The translations under genes were made by a program, and so were the position numbers. From the NCBI RefSeq assembly GCF_027856955.1, contig NZ_JAPSMD010000006.1, positions 1 to 54,341 on the forward strand: a DNA stretch of 54,341 nt, written 5' to 3'. Positions 35,814 through 44,468 of this stretch are shown here, in pieces. The stretch is from Falsiroseomonas oryzae. GTDB taxonomy: Bacteria > Pseudomonadota > Alphaproteobacteria > Acetobacterales > Acetobacteraceae. The notes below the pieces were generated by a model. It saw nothing but the letters and a program-made list of their open reading frames with translations, made no database searches and was not told where the DNA came from. How positions within the stretch are numbered: position 1 is the first letter of the stretch; every line of letters begins with the position of its first letter.

Positions 35814-36526
35814 CGGTGGCCGCCCCCCTCCTCGCCGTCTCCAACCTGCGGGCGCGCTACGGCAGCCTGCCCGTGCTGCGCGGCCTCGGCCTGTCCGTCG
35901 CGACGGGAGAGGTGCGGCTGCTGATCGGCCGCAACGGCAGCGGCAAGTCCACGGCGCTGAAGGCGATCCTCGGGCTGATCGCCATCGATGGCGGCTCCAT
36001 CCGCCTCGGTGAGGAGGAACTGGTGCCTCTGACCACGCGGGCGCGCCTGGCCCGCGGCGTCGCGCTGGTGCCTCAGGCCGGCAGCGGCGGCCGCGGCGTC
36101 TTCCCGCACCTGACCGTGCGGGAGAACCTGGAGCTGATGGGCGCGGTCGCCGGCGATACGCCGGATTTCGGGATCGCGTGGCGGCTCTTCCCGATGCTGG
36201 AGGGCATGGCGCGTCGCCGCGCCACCATGCTCAGCGGCGGCCAGCAGCAGATGCTGGCGGTGGCGATGGCGATGATGGTGCGGCCGCGGGTGCTGCTGCT
36301 GGACGAGCCGACCTGCGGCCTCGCGCGCGGCCCCTCGCTCGAGCTGATGGCACTGCTGCGCCGGCTGGCAGACGAGCAGGGCCTCGCCGTGCTGCTGGTG
36401 GAGCAGAATGTCAGCCTCACCCTGGACCATGTGGACAGCGTATCGGCCTTGCGGGCCGGCGCCGTGGTGGCTGAGGTCGCCCCCGACACGCTGCGCGATC
36501 CCGCCTGGTTCACGCGCGTGCTGTAG
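35810..36526 (+). CDS. livF: Branched-chain-type ABC transporter ATPase (LivF)
   Basis: A 238-residue ABC ATPase. Walker A GRNGSGKST, LivF-type VPQAGSGGRGVFPHLTVRENLEL, signature LSGGQQQMLAVAMA and Walker B LLLDEPTCGLA are present. The GTG at 35810 is chosen for the 4-base overlap with livG. Last transport gene of the operon, followed after 21 bases by a ProC-like gene, so that enzyme is probably cotranscribed. Confidence 0.92.
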   Translation: MTVAAPLLAVSNLRARYGSLPVLRGLGLSVATGEVRLLIGRNGSGKSTALKAILGLIAIDGGSIRLGEEELVPLTTRARLARGVALVPQAGSGGRGVFPHLTVRENLELMGAVAGDTPDFGIAWRLFPMLEGMARRRATMLSGGQQQMLAVAMAMMVRPRVLLLDEPTCGLARGPSLELMALLRRLADEQGLAVLLVEQNVSLTLDHVDSVSALRAGAVVAEVAPDTLRDPAWFTRVL

Positions 36527-36547
36527 CGAAAACCGGAGGACAACGTC

Positions 36548-37399
36548 ATGAGCGCGACGCGCCCTGCCACAGCCTTCATCGGCGTCGGCACGATGATGGA
36601 GGCGATGATCGACAAGGCGATCGCCGCCGGCTGGCCGCGGGAGAAGCTGCTGCCGACGCACCGCCGCGCCGACCGCCGGGCGGAGCTGGCGCAGCGCTAC
36701 GGCCTGCCGGTCGGCGACGACAACCTCGCCGCGGCCACCTCTGCGGAGCTGGTGGTGGTCGGCGTGCGGCCGCAGGAGATGCCCGGCCTGCTGCAGGAAC
36801 TCGCCCCCGCCTTCCGGCCGAGCCACGTCCTTCTGTCCATCGCGGCCGGGCTCACAGTGGAATGGCTGCAGGCGCGGCTGCCGGCCGGAACGACGGTGAT
36901 CCGCGTCACGCCCCCGCCCACCGCCTGGGTCTCGGCCGGCGTCACCCTGTTCTCCGCCAGCGAGGGTGTGACAGCCGACCAGCGCGCCACCGTCGAGGCG
37001 CTGGTGGAAGGCACCTGCGAGCGCATCGAATGGGTGCCGGACGCGCTGATGGAACCGATCACCGGCGTTGCGCTCGGCCTGACCCCCTACACCTGCATGG
37101 TGCTCAAGACCCTGATCGAGACCGGCGTGGAGCAGGGCTGCGACGAGGCCTTCATCCGCCGCATGGTCGCAGACGGGCTGCGCGCCACGGCGAAGCTGCT
37201 CAGCGAAGGGGGCTTCCAGCCCGAGCAGGTGATCGAGATGGTCGCCACCCGGCAGGGCCTCACCTGGAGCGCGCTGCACACCATGGAAGTGCGTGGCGTC
37301 TTCGCCGGCATCCGCGCGGGCGCCCGGGCCATGACGGGTCGCAGCTACGAGCTGCGTGGCGAGACGGTGCCCGACGATCACATGGGCTTCCTGCGCTGA
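36548..37399 (+). CDS. Pyrroline-5-carboxylate-reductase-family oxidoreductase (ProC-like)
   Basis: A 283-residue NAD(P)-dependent enzyme. The N-terminal Rossmann motif is AFIGVGTMMEAMI, the middle LLSIAAGLTVEWLQ and VIRVTPPPTAW match the ProC core, and the C-terminal helical dimer domain holds GLRATAKLLSEGG and RQGLTW. ProC makes proline from pyrroline-5-carboxylate, and many divergent ProC-like proteins reduce other cyclic imines. GPNxP, usual in ProC as MPNTP, is here VTPPP, so a different substrate is likely. It rides on the liv operon. Confidence 0.8.
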   Translation: MSATRPATAFIGVGTMMEAMIDKAIAAGWPREKLLPTHRRADRRAELAQRYGLPVGDDNLAAATSAELVVVGVRPQEMPGLLQELAPAFRPSHVLLSIAAGLTVEWLQARLPAGTTVIRVTPPPTAWVSAGVTLFSASEGVTADQRATVEALVEGTCERIEWVPDALMEPITGVALGLTPYTCMVLKTLIETGVEQGCDEAFIRRMVADGLRATAKLLSEGGFQPEQVIEMVATRQGLTWSALHTMEVRGVFAGIRAGARAMTGRSYELRGETVPDDHMGFLR

Positions 37400-37433
37400 G
37401 GGCGGAGGCCCTCCGGCGCCGGCATTACCTAAC

Positions 37434-37661
37434 TTAGGACGGGCCGTTGACGTCGATGGTGGCGCCGGTGAGGTGGCGCACCTTGCCGGTGACGAGGAAG
37501 GCGATCAGCTCGCCGAGGTCTGCCGGCCGCAGCCGTTCGCCCGTGGTCAACCCGGCGGTGACCTTGTCCTCCCCGCCCGAGATCGCCGCCGCATCCACGC
37601 TCCGACGACGCCAAGCCCTGAGCGCCGCCTGACGGATCGCGGATGGGGTGGCCCAGCCCAC
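37434..37661 (-). pseudogene. C-terminal fragment of a short-chain dehydrogenase
   Basis: The minus frame ends GELIAFLVTGKVRHLTGATIDVNGPS, a standard SDR C terminus (A-F-L-x-S..-x-I-T-G..-x-V-D/N-G). The Rossmann GxxxGxG and YxxxK motifs are missing upstream, so only the last third remains. It sits at the junction between the liv operon and the low-GC origin-like region, consistent with truncation by recombination. Confidence 0.7.
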
Positions 37662-37676
37662 CTCTTCAACCTAGTT

Positions 37677-37779
37677 GTTGCGTGATGTTGCGCGCCCCGC
37701 TGCGCCGTAAGTATCTGTTTTTTATATAGTATCTTCCCGTTGCGGCCGCGAACGCAACACGGCCTGCGCGTTGCGCAAC
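37677..37779. repeat. A/T-rich patch flanked by GTTGCG repeats, origin-like
   Basis: GTTGCG occurs at 37677-37682, 37687-37692, 37739-37744 and 37770-37775, and its complement CGCAAC at 37753-37758 and 37774-37779. The last two form the palindrome GTTGCGCAAC. Between the second and third copies lies an A/T-rich run (about 37711-37735, containing TTTTTTATATAGTAT) that is exceptional in this GC-rich DNA. The layout resembles a small replication origin or iteron cluster. A Rep-like gene starts 570 bases downstream. Confidence 0.45.
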
Positions 37780-38351
37780 AGCCTAGGCGCCTCGGCGCGA
37801 TGGGCAGAGGACCGACCAAGTATCCGGCGAGATTGGCCATCTGCACGATGGCTGCGCGGGCGCATGCGGATCCCAGCATGGCGCGCACCCGGATGCCACA
37901 GGATCCGCTGCACAGACGGCAGGTGCCGCGGCGCGGTCCCGAACGGTTCCAGGAATGACCAGCAATCGGCTCTCCAGCCTGCCGTAGGCGCGACCGCCAA
38001 GTCGCTGTCGCCAGCCACCTATCCTCCCACTTTGGGCCGCCACCTTGCAGCGATCAGCTCCTGACCCCTGCCGCGCGGCGCGAGCCGACCCGGCTTCAGG
38101 CACGATGTGATGAAACTGCGCGCCCTCCCTATAGTGCAGGGTAGGAGAAGTCCAACCTGGGCTCCTCCGCTTAGGCGACAAGTTTCGGAAGGACCAGACG
38201 CGTGCCTGAAGCCCCCAACGACCAAATCACTCTCGCGCTGCGGTCGCAGATGAACTGCGGGTTATCCAGCGATCGAGCTGTTGTAACTACTACGCTTTCT
38301 CGCCGGCGACCGGGGAGAACAAATAAGGGCAGTCATTATTGGCGCAGCTAA
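37780..38351. other. Lower-GC leader region before the HUH Rep-like gene
   Basis: About 570 bases with visibly more A/T than the surroundings and no supportable gene. Open frames on the minus strand (37783-38181 and others) are Arg/Ser-rich and lack motifs. Together with the repeat patch at 37677-37779 it may form the non-coding origin/leader of an integrated replicon. Confidence 0.4.
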
Positions 38352-39128
38352 ATGGGTGCCCACCTATTCTTGCAGCAGACGTTACAAGCCCGCTCCCGCA
38401 ACCGGCAGGTGAAGGCGATGAAGGGGCTTGTCGTTCGTGATCGACAACCTCGTCCCCGCCGCAAGTGCTCTTCGCGCTTCGCTTCCCTTGCGGACCTCTT
38501 CGCCCTGGCTAATGCCATGTCATTTGCGGCAAGGCGCGGCACACGGTTGACGGCCCACCTCACCGTCTACTGGAAGGACCACGCCGCCTTCCGCGAGAAG
38601 GGCTGGCAGAAACTCGACGAGCAGCTCATTCGCTTGGCCCGGGCGTTCCTGGAGAGGCAGGGGATCGCGTTTGTATACGCTTACGTGCGGGAGAACGTGC
38701 AGGGCCGGGGACCCCACACCCACTACGTGATCCAAGTCCCGCGCGACCGCTGGCACAAGCTTGTCCCGGCCCTCGAGCAGCACCTCTACGACGTTTTCGG
38801 TTTCTCGCCGCGCGAATCTGGGAGACCTGTCGCGCTGAAGATCACTGGCAATGCATTTGGATCGCGGGGCAGCCAAAACCATGAACAGAACGCGGGACTC
38901 GCGCGCTATCTGAGCAAGACGATCCACCCCCGGGAGATCTATCTGGACCGTCCCATGGCCGCGTATCTCGGCATCGAGCCGAAGCCTCATGCCGCGGTGC
39001 ATACCCGGCGCGTCAGTTCCTCGGAGAACATTGGCCCCGCCGCGAGAGCACTGGCTGGCTGGCATGAGATCCGCACGCCGGAGCAGCTCCGAGCGTTCCT
39101 GAATCCCTCGTCCAGCACCATCAGCTAG
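38352..39128 (+). CDS. Putative HUH-type replication initiator (Rep-like)
   Basis: A 258-residue protein whose motif order fits HUH rolling-circle endonucleases. A motif-1-like strand LTAHLTVYW is at 66-74. The HxH motif H122-T-H124 sits in GPHTHYVIQVP, and the candidate catalytic motif Y186-L-S-K189 (YxxK) is in GLARYLSKTIHP. These nick an origin and stay covalently linked to the 5' end. The central residue of HxH is Thr rather than a bulky hydrophobic, so activity is not certain. Several later ATGs exist (for example M23), but all motifs are retained in each. The gene is less GC-rich than neighbours and isolated, which suggests transfer. Confidence 0.6.
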   Translation: MGAHLFLQQTLQARSRNRQVKAMKGLVVRDRQPRPRRKCSSRFASLADLFALANAMSFAARRGTRLTAHLTVYWKDHAAFREKGWQKLDEQLIRLARAFLERQGIAFVYAYVRENVQGRGPHTHYVIQVPRDRWHKLVPALEQHLYDVFGFSPRESGRPVALKITGNAFGSRGSQNHEQNAGLARYLSKTIHPREIYLDRPMAAYLGIEPKPHAAVHTRRVSSSENIGPAARALAGWHEIRTPEQLRAFLNPSSSTIS

Positions 39129-39474
39129 GCGCCGGCCGCGGGCATCGCAGCCGGCAGGGAGGGGCCGGCTGCATTGCGGCTCGCTGAGCACCGGCGTCGC
39201 AACTGCGATGGATCGGGTATTCTGGCTCGGGCGCTGCCCGTCGCTGCCGCGGCCTTCGCGGAGCATCTCGGCCGCGCGCTGGACGCACGGCGAACCACGC
39301 CGATGCTCCCCGAGCCAACCCAGGATCCAGGGACACGCGTTGCCGGGAGACGCCACAGCCCTCGCAAGGCTACTGCAGCGCGCCTTACGTGCGCGTCCCG
39401 TGAGGCAATGCTCGACGGGGCCAGGGGCCAACGGCGACCTGAGCCTCCCCGGGAGAAAGCGACCGGCGCGGGCG
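39129..39474. other. Gap downstream of the Rep-like gene
   Basis: About 345 bases. Frames in both directions are open by virtue of high GC, but none shows a known motif or a plausible start with SD. It contains the end of the Rep-like region and the terminus of the TauD operon. Nothing further is seen. Confidence 0.4.
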
Positions 39475-40377
39475 CTACCCGACGGGCCTCACCCGATCGA
39501 GCAGGATCAGCCGGTGCAGCCGGCGACGGTGCCGGCCCTCATCCCATTCGGTCGCGCGGTGCAGGCTGCAGCGGTTGTCGCTCATCAGCACGTCGCCTGG
39601 GCGCCAGTGGTGCTCGTAGACGAAGCGCGGCTCCGTCATATGTGCCAGCAGGCGCGCGAACAGTGCCTTCGCCTCTTCCTTGGGGATCCCCTCAATGAGC
39701 GAGCCCCACTCGCCGCCAAGATAGAGCCCGCGACGGCCGGATTCCGGATGCGTGCGCACCAGCGGATGCACCACGTCCGGGAATCGCGCGGCCTCCGCCG
39801 CGACCTGCGTCTCCGTCGCATCGGGGAAGAGCTCGCGGTAGAGCCGCCCGCGGCTGTGCCGCACCTTCAGCCCGGAGATGCGGGCGCGGGTCGGCTCGTC
39901 CAGCGCCTCCCAGGCGGCGATGCCGTTGGCGTAGCGCGTCTCGCCGGCGACAGGCGGCACCTCGATGGCGTGCAGGAAGGTGAAAAGCGCGGGGTGTTCC
40001 AGGTGGTAGTGGTCGGTGTGCCAGTTCAGCCCGACCTTCGCGGCGCCGGCGGCGCGGCCGTTCTCCACCACGTTGCCGACCACGAAGATCTCGTGATGGT
40101 CGGGGTGGCACAGGTCGCGCCGGCTGTGCAGGTCCAGTTCGTCGCCGAAGCGCCGGGCGAAGGCGACGTAGCCGGCCGGCGTCAGCCTTTCCTGCCCGCG
40201 CAGCAGCAGCAGCGTGCGCTCCACGCAGGCGCCGCGCAGGATGCCGGTGATCTCCTCATCCTCCGGCGCGGTCAGGTCCACGCCCTCGATCTCGACTCCG
40301 ATGGCGGGACCGAGATCCCGCACGACAAGGCCGCGCCGCGCGGCGGCGGCGCGCCAGAAGGTCAGGCCCGAGCCCAT
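39475..40377 (-). CDS. TauD/TfdA-family Fe(II)/2-oxoglutarate dioxygenase
   Basis: A 300-residue dioxygenase. The facial triad is H120-x-D122 in NWHTDHYHLEHP and H273 in SLHRATEWD, with arginines in GRHRRRLHR for 2-oxoglutarate. The family hydroxylates sulfonates, aryloxyacetates or small carboxylates, and substrate is unknown. A strong SD (AAGGAGGAG) precedes the ATG at 40377, which overlaps the end of the FAD-oxidoreductase gene by 16 bases. Last gene of the seven-gene TRAP/oxygenase operon. Confidence 0.9.
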   Translation of the reverse strand: MGSGLTFWRAAAARRGLVVRDLGPAIGVEIEGVDLTAPEDEEITGILRGACVERTLLLLRGQERLTPAGYVAFARRFGDELDLHSRRDLCHPDHHEIFVVGNVVENGRAAGAAKVGLNWHTDHYHLEHPALFTFLHAIEVPPVAGETRYANGIAAWEALDEPTRARISGLKVRHSRGRLYRELFPDATETQVAAEAARFPDVVHPLVRTHPESGRRGLYLGGEWGSLIEGIPKEEAKALFARLLAHMTEPRFVYEHHWRPGDVLMSDNRCSLHRATEWDEGRHRRRLHRLILLDRVRPVG

Positions 40378-41642
40378 GTCCTCTCCTCCTTCGGGGAAAG
40401 CGCGCCCGGCCCGGCGAAGCGGCCGGGGGCGTAGGGCGCCAGATCAATGCCCGGCCGGCGGCCGAGCGCGATGTCGGCCACCAGCCGGCCGGTGACGGCG
40501 GCCATGGCCAGCCCGGCCTGCCCGTGCCCGGCGGCCAGGATCAGGCCGGGATGGCCGGGCACCGCACCGATCACCGGCAGGGAGTCCGGCGTGGAGGGCC
40601 GCGGCCCCACCCAGTGCCGCGCAACCTGCGCCACGGGACCCCGCAGATAGGGCGCGGCCAGTCGCGGCAGGCGATCGGCCAGCGACCAGCGCGGCGGATC
40701 CTCCGGCGCGGCGAATTCCGACACGCCGGTGATGCGGAGCCCGTCCTGCATCGGCGTCAGCACGACGTTGCGGTCGGACAGCGTGGTCGGCACTGCGAAG
40801 CCCTCCGGCAACGCGGTCATCACGTGGTAGCCGCGCTCCGCGGCGATGGGCAGGCCGAGGCCGAGCGGCGCCACAAGCGACGGCGTCCAGGCGCCCAGCG
40901 CCAGCACAACGTGGTCGGCGGCAAGCCGCTCGCCGCCCGCCAGCGTCACGGCGGGGCCGGGGCTGGTCGCCGCCACCTCCGCCTGCCGCAGCGTGCCGCC
41001 GAGCGCCCGGAAGCGCGCGACCAGCCGCTGCGTCAGCGCGAGCGGCGAGACGGTGTGACGGTTGTTCGGGAAGAACAGCGCCGCCTGCACCGCATCCGAC
41101 AGGGCGGGGTTCATCCGCCGCGCGTCCTCCGCCGGGATGGCGTGCACCTCGACACCCGCGCCGCGCAGCAGCGCCAGCATGGCGTCCAGCCGGCGCGGCC
41201 CGTCCGGCCGGGCGAAGACGAACAGCATGCCCGCGGCCTTGATCAGCCCGGCTGCGCCAGCCTCCGCCGCCAGGTCGTCCCAGGCATCCAGCGCGCGGGA
41301 GAGCAGCGCGTGGCGGGCCGCGGTGATGCGCGCCACCTCCGCGGGCGCGGAGGTCGCCAGGAAGCGGCGCCCCCAGCCGACCAGGCGCGGGATCCGCGCC
41401 AGGCGGATCGCCAGCGGCTCGTCCGGATGCAGCCAGAGCCGCGGGAGCTTCGCCGCGATGCCCGGCATCGCCTGCGGCGCCACCAGCCCGACGCCGAAGG
41501 AGCCGGAATTGCCGAAGCTGCACGCCTCGCCCGGCGGGCCGCGGTCCAGCAGCGTCACCGCCACGCCCGCGCGCTGCAGCTGCAGCGCCGCGCAGACGCC
41601 GACCACCCCGGCGCCGACCACCAGGGCGGTCGGCGCGCTCAC
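40362..41642 (-). CDS. FAD-dependent amino-acid/amine oxidoreductase (DadA-like)
   Basis: A 426-residue flavoprotein of the DAO family. The FAD-binding motif is VVGAGVVGVCAALQLQRAG (about 8-26), followed by the DadA-like CSFGNSGSFG. The C-terminal FAD motif is PVIGAVPGHPGLILAAGHGQ. D-amino-acid dehydrogenases and sarcosine/glycine-betaine-type oxidases share this fold. I used the GTG at 41642 because it overlaps the PhyH stop (GTGA). The longer open frame runs into PhyH. It probably oxidises an amine or amino acid released or hydroxylated by neighbours. Confidence 0.88.
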   Translation of the reverse strand: MSAPTALVVGAGVVGVCAALQLQRAGVAVTLLDRGPPGEACSFGNSGSFGVGLVAPQAMPGIAAKLPRLWLHPDEPLAIRLARIPRLVGWGRRFLATSAPAEVARITAARHALLSRALDAWDDLAAEAGAAGLIKAAGMLFVFARPDGPRRLDAMLALLRGAGVEVHAIPAEDARRMNPALSDAVQAALFFPNNRHTVSPLALTQRLVARFRALGGTLRQAEVAATSPGPAVTLAGGERLAADHVVLALGAWTPSLVAPLGLGLPIAAERGYHVMTALPEGFAVPTTLSDRNVVLTPMQDGLRITGVSEFAAPEDPPRWSLADRLPRLAAPYLRGPVAQVARHWVGPRPSTPDSLPVIGAVPGHPGLILAAGHGQAGLAMAAVTGRLVADIALGRRPGIDLAPYAPGRFAGPGALSPKEERTWARA

Positions 41643-42454
41643 GTCGCGGGCTCCAGTGGGAAGACGCGCGGGAACAAGTCGGAGCGGTCGAGGCCGTCGC
41701 CGGGCCTGAGGCCGGGGTCGCGGATCAGCTTCGCCGTCCGTCCCGGCCGCTGCACCCAGCGCACGTCGTCCCCCGCATAGCGGAAGGAGATCGCCCGGCG
41801 CCGCGCGGCGGAGCGGTTGCCGGGCGCGCCATGCACCGTCAGCGCATGGAAGGCCAGCGCGTCGCCGGGCGCCATCTCCCAGCACAGGAAGCGATGCCGG
41901 TCGCGTTCCCTGTCCATGTCCGGGCAAGGCTCCAGCCCGTCGTCCTCGGCCGGCGCGAAGGTGGCGCCGCTGCGGCCGAAGCTGTCGGAGCGGAAGCGCC
42001 GGCCCCAGAGATGCGACCCGGCGACGAACTCCACCGCCCCGTTCTCCCGCGTCACCGGATCCAGCGCGACCCAGAGCGAGGCGATCTGCGCACCCTCGAT
42101 GGGCCAGGCCTGCAGGTCGTGGTGCCAGGGCGTCGGCTGGCCGGTGCCGGGCTCCTTCACCAGCACGTGGTCGCAGTAGAGCCGCACTTCCCGTGCGCCG
42201 AGCAGTGCGGCGATCGCCGGCCCGCCCGGCCCGTGCCGCACGCAGTCCTCGATGGCCGCATCGCGGGTCCAGACGAAGCGGTCGCCGTAGAAGCCGCCAT
42301 CCCCGCCATAGACCTCCGCCAGCGGACCGGGATCCGCGCGTAGCCGGTCCAGCGCCGCGCGCAGCCTCTCCACCTCCCCGGCGAAGAGGCCGGGCAGCAG
42401 CACGGCGCCGTCGGCCTGGAAGGCGGCGATGGCCGCGGGCGCGATCTCAGCCAT
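41639..42454 (-). CDS. Phytanoyl-CoA dioxygenase (PhyH)-family oxygenase
   Basis: A 271-residue Fe(II)/2-oxoglutarate enzyme. The metal motif is H111-x-D113 in TPWHHDLQAWP, and the distal histidine is in FHALTVHGAPGNRS, with the 2-oxoglutarate arginine just after. PhyH-family members hydroxylate acyl-CoAs, ectoine, aminophosphonates and other small molecules. Presence beside TauD gives two oxygenases of the same cofactor class in one operon. The ATG at 42454 overlaps the previous gene by 8 bases. Confidence 0.88.
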   Translation of the reverse strand: MAEIAPAAIAAFQADGAVLLPGLFAGEVERLRAALDRLRADPGPLAEVYGGDGGFYGDRFVWTRDAAIEDCVRHGPGGPAIAALLGAREVRLYCDHVLVKEPGTGQPTPWHHDLQAWPIEGAQIASLWVALDPVTRENGAVEFVAGSHLWGRRFRSDSFGRSGATFAPAEDDGLEPCPDMDRERDRHRFLCWEMAPGDALAFHALTVHGAPGNRSAARRRAISFRYAGDDVRWVQRPGRTAKLIRDPGLRPGDGLDRSDLFPRVFPLEPAT

Positions 42455-43403
42455 GGCGGCCGCGCAGGAACAGCTGCGCCGGGTTGCGGGCGGACATCGT
42501 CCGCAGCTCGGCCTCGGTGAATCCGCAGGAGTGGATCATCACCAGCATCTCCCGGAAGGCCTCCACCGGCGGCGGCAGCACATAGGAGCCGGAGTCGGAG
42601 GACAGCACGGTGCGGCCCGGCCCCGCCGCACGGATGCAGGCGGCGACATGCTCCAGCGTGACCGGCGCGAAGCGGTGCTTCTGCTCGTCGCTCATCGTCT
42701 GGCCGATGGCGGTGGCGTGGCTGAGGACGAAGAAGGCGAACTCCACGAAGGCGCCCTGCTCGGCGATGGCGCCGCAGTCCTCGGGCGTGAAGTAGGCGGC
42801 GGGGCAGAGGATGTGCCGCACGCCGCGCCGCCGCGCCTCCGTCACCAGGCGCAGCGCCTCGTCGCCGGTGACATGGCCGGTGTTGAACACGGCATCCGCC
42901 GCGGCGATCAGGTCCAGGATCTCCGGCAGCGGCTCGGGGATCGGCGTGCCGCGGTCCCAGGCGAAGCAGCGTGCGACGAAGTCCGCCGGGCGGCGCTCTG
43001 CCTCGGCCACGAAGCGCGTGGCGTGGCAGGGCAGGGAGACGAAGCGCGCCCCGCTTCCCGGCCCGTAGCCCATGCCGAGCGCCATGCGCACCGTTCGCGG
43101 GTCCACGCCGCCTACGTAGGGCTCCAGGATGATGCCCCCGAACACCTCGACCCCGAGATGGCCGAGTTCCCGCATCGCCAGCGCCGCGAGGCCGGAGGTG
43201 TTGGCGAAAACGTCCATGACGCCGAGGCCGACCAGCCCGGCCGCGGCGGCGTCGCGCACCGCGTCGAAGACGGTGACGGTGCGCGGGTTGATGTGCGGGC
43301 CGCAATGGACATGGCTGTCCACCGCGCCATCCAGGAGTTCCGCGAAGGGCAGGCGCCGGACGTCGGTGGTGGCCGGCGCCGGGCGTTGCGCGGGGTCGCT
43401 CAC
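42447..43403 (-). CDS. Amidohydrolase-like protein (DUF6282-like)
   Basis: A 318-residue TIM-barrel hydrolase-like protein. The early metal motif is AVDSHVHCGPHI (HxH), later histidines are in FNTGHVTGDEA and LCPAAYFTPEDCG, and the terminal aspartate is in LSSDSGSYVLPP. This order matches metal-dependent amidohydrolase relatives annotated as DUF6282. I used the GTG at 43403, which overlaps the TRAP binding-protein stop by 4 bases. It could hydrolyse the imported compound. The reaction is unknown. Confidence 0.8.
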   Translation of the reverse strand: MSDPAQRPAPATTDVRRLPFAELLDGAVDSHVHCGPHINPRTVTVFDAVRDAAAAGLVGLGVMDVFANTSGLAALAMRELGHLGVEVFGGIILEPYVGGVDPRTVRMALGMGYGPGSGARFVSLPCHATRFVAEAERRPADFVARCFAWDRGTPIPEPLPEILDLIAAADAVFNTGHVTGDEALRLVTEARRRGVRHILCPAAYFTPEDCGAIAEQGAFVEFAFFVLSHATAIGQTMSDEQKHRFAPVTLEHVAACIRAAGPGRTVLSSDSGSYVLPPPVEAFREMLVMIHSCGFTEAELRTMSARNPAQLFLRGRHG

Positions 43404-44398
43404 GTCATCTCCTGCACCGTCCTCAGGCGGCGCCGGTCGGCCTCGGAGGTGAGGAAGCGGGCATAGAGCGGTTCCGCGGCGCGGCGGAAGGGCGCCTTGT
43501 CGGGATCGGTGACGGTGACGCCCTGCGCCATCACGGTCCGGTGCAGCGCCTCCTCGCCTTCGACCACCAGGTTGCGCTCGAAGGTCGCGGAGTCCTCGGC
43601 CGCCTGCTGCACGGCCTGGCGGATATCGGCGGGCAGGGCCTGGAAGCGGCGTTCGGAGAGGATCACCGGCGCGGTCAGGCTCAGCCACGCCACGCGCGCC
43701 CAGTGCTTCGCCACCTCGTAGAACTTCTGCCCGACATAGTTGGTGTAGGCGGCCTCCGCCCCGTCCACAACGCCGACCTGCAGCGCGCCGTAGAGCTCGC
43801 CATAGGCCAGCGGCGTGGCATTGGCGCCGAAGGCCTGGAAGGCCGCGACATGCACGGGGTTCTGCTGCACGCGGATCTTGCGGCCGCGCAGGTCGTCCAT
43901 GCTGCCCACCGGCCCGCGCGCCATGACGTGGCGGATGCCGGAGGAATACAGCGCCAGCAGCCGGAAGTTCCGGCCGCGCGCGGCCTCCGCCAGCTCGCCC
44001 ATCACGGGCGACCGCGCGACCTTGTCCAGATGCGCGTAGTCGCGGATCAGGTAGGGCATGTCGAACAGCTGGAACTCGCGCACGAAGTTCGTGAAGGCGG
44101 CGTGCGACGGCACCGCGACGTCGATGGTGCCGAGCGCGACGCCCTCGATCATCGGCAGCTCGTTGCCGAGCTGGCCGTTGGGGAAGATCTGCAGCCCGGC
44201 GCGGCCGCCGGTGATCTCCCGCAGGCGCCGGTCCATGACCTTCAGGCCCTCGTCCTGCACCTCGCCCACCGCATTGGTATGGGCGGCGCGCAGGATCACG
44301 GGTGCCTGGGCCAGCGGCAGTCGCGGCAGCGCCGGCGCGGCCAGCGCCCCGAGCGCGAGTGGGCCAAGGCCCCTGCGGCGGATCGGTCGGTGCATCAT
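43400..44398 (-). CDS. TRAP transporter substrate-binding protein (DctP type)
   Basis: A 332-residue extracytoplasmic binding protein. A twin-arginine-like leader (RRRGLGPLALG) ends near PLAQA. The mature part has LRAAHTNAVGEVQDEGLKVM, GGRAGLQIFPNGQLG and GRKIRVQQNPVHVAAFQAFGA, the hallmark DctP helix with the carboxylate-binding arginine. The SD AGGAGGGGG precedes the tandem ATGATG start. TRAP binding proteins usually take carboxylates. It lies between the DctM gene and the catabolic genes. Confidence 0.92.
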   Translation of the reverse strand: MMHRPIRRRGLGPLALGALAAPALPRLPLAQAPVILRAAHTNAVGEVQDEGLKVMDRRLREITGGRAGLQIFPNGQLGNELPMIEGVALGTIDVAVPSHAAFTNFVREFQLFDMPYLIRDYAHLDKVARSPVMGELAEAARGRNFRLLALYSSGIRHVMARGPVGSMDDLRGRKIRVQQNPVHVAAFQAFGANATPLAYGELYGALQVGVVDGAEAAYTNYVGQKFYEVAKHWARVAWLSLTAPVILSERRFQALPADIRQAVQQAAEDSATFERNLVVEGEEALHRTVMAQGVTVTDPDKAPFRRAAEPLYARFLTSEADRRRLRTVQEMT

Positions 44399-44468
44399 GT
44401 CTTCCCCCTCCTGGTGGACCAGTCTCGACGGAACGCGACGCGCCCGGGTCCCGGATCGGGACGAGCGG

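Noticed and set aside
35516-37381. A 621-codon minus-strand open frame opposite livF and the ProC-like gene
   Set aside because: Composition is Arg/His/Gln/Gly-rich without motifs, while the plus strand has Walker motifs and a Rossmann fold.
38352-39128. Transposase of an insertion sequence
   Set aside because: No terminal inverted or direct repeats were found around the gene, and the HxH/YxxK order fits Rep-type HUH proteins better. IS91-like ends were not seen, though a profile search is needed.
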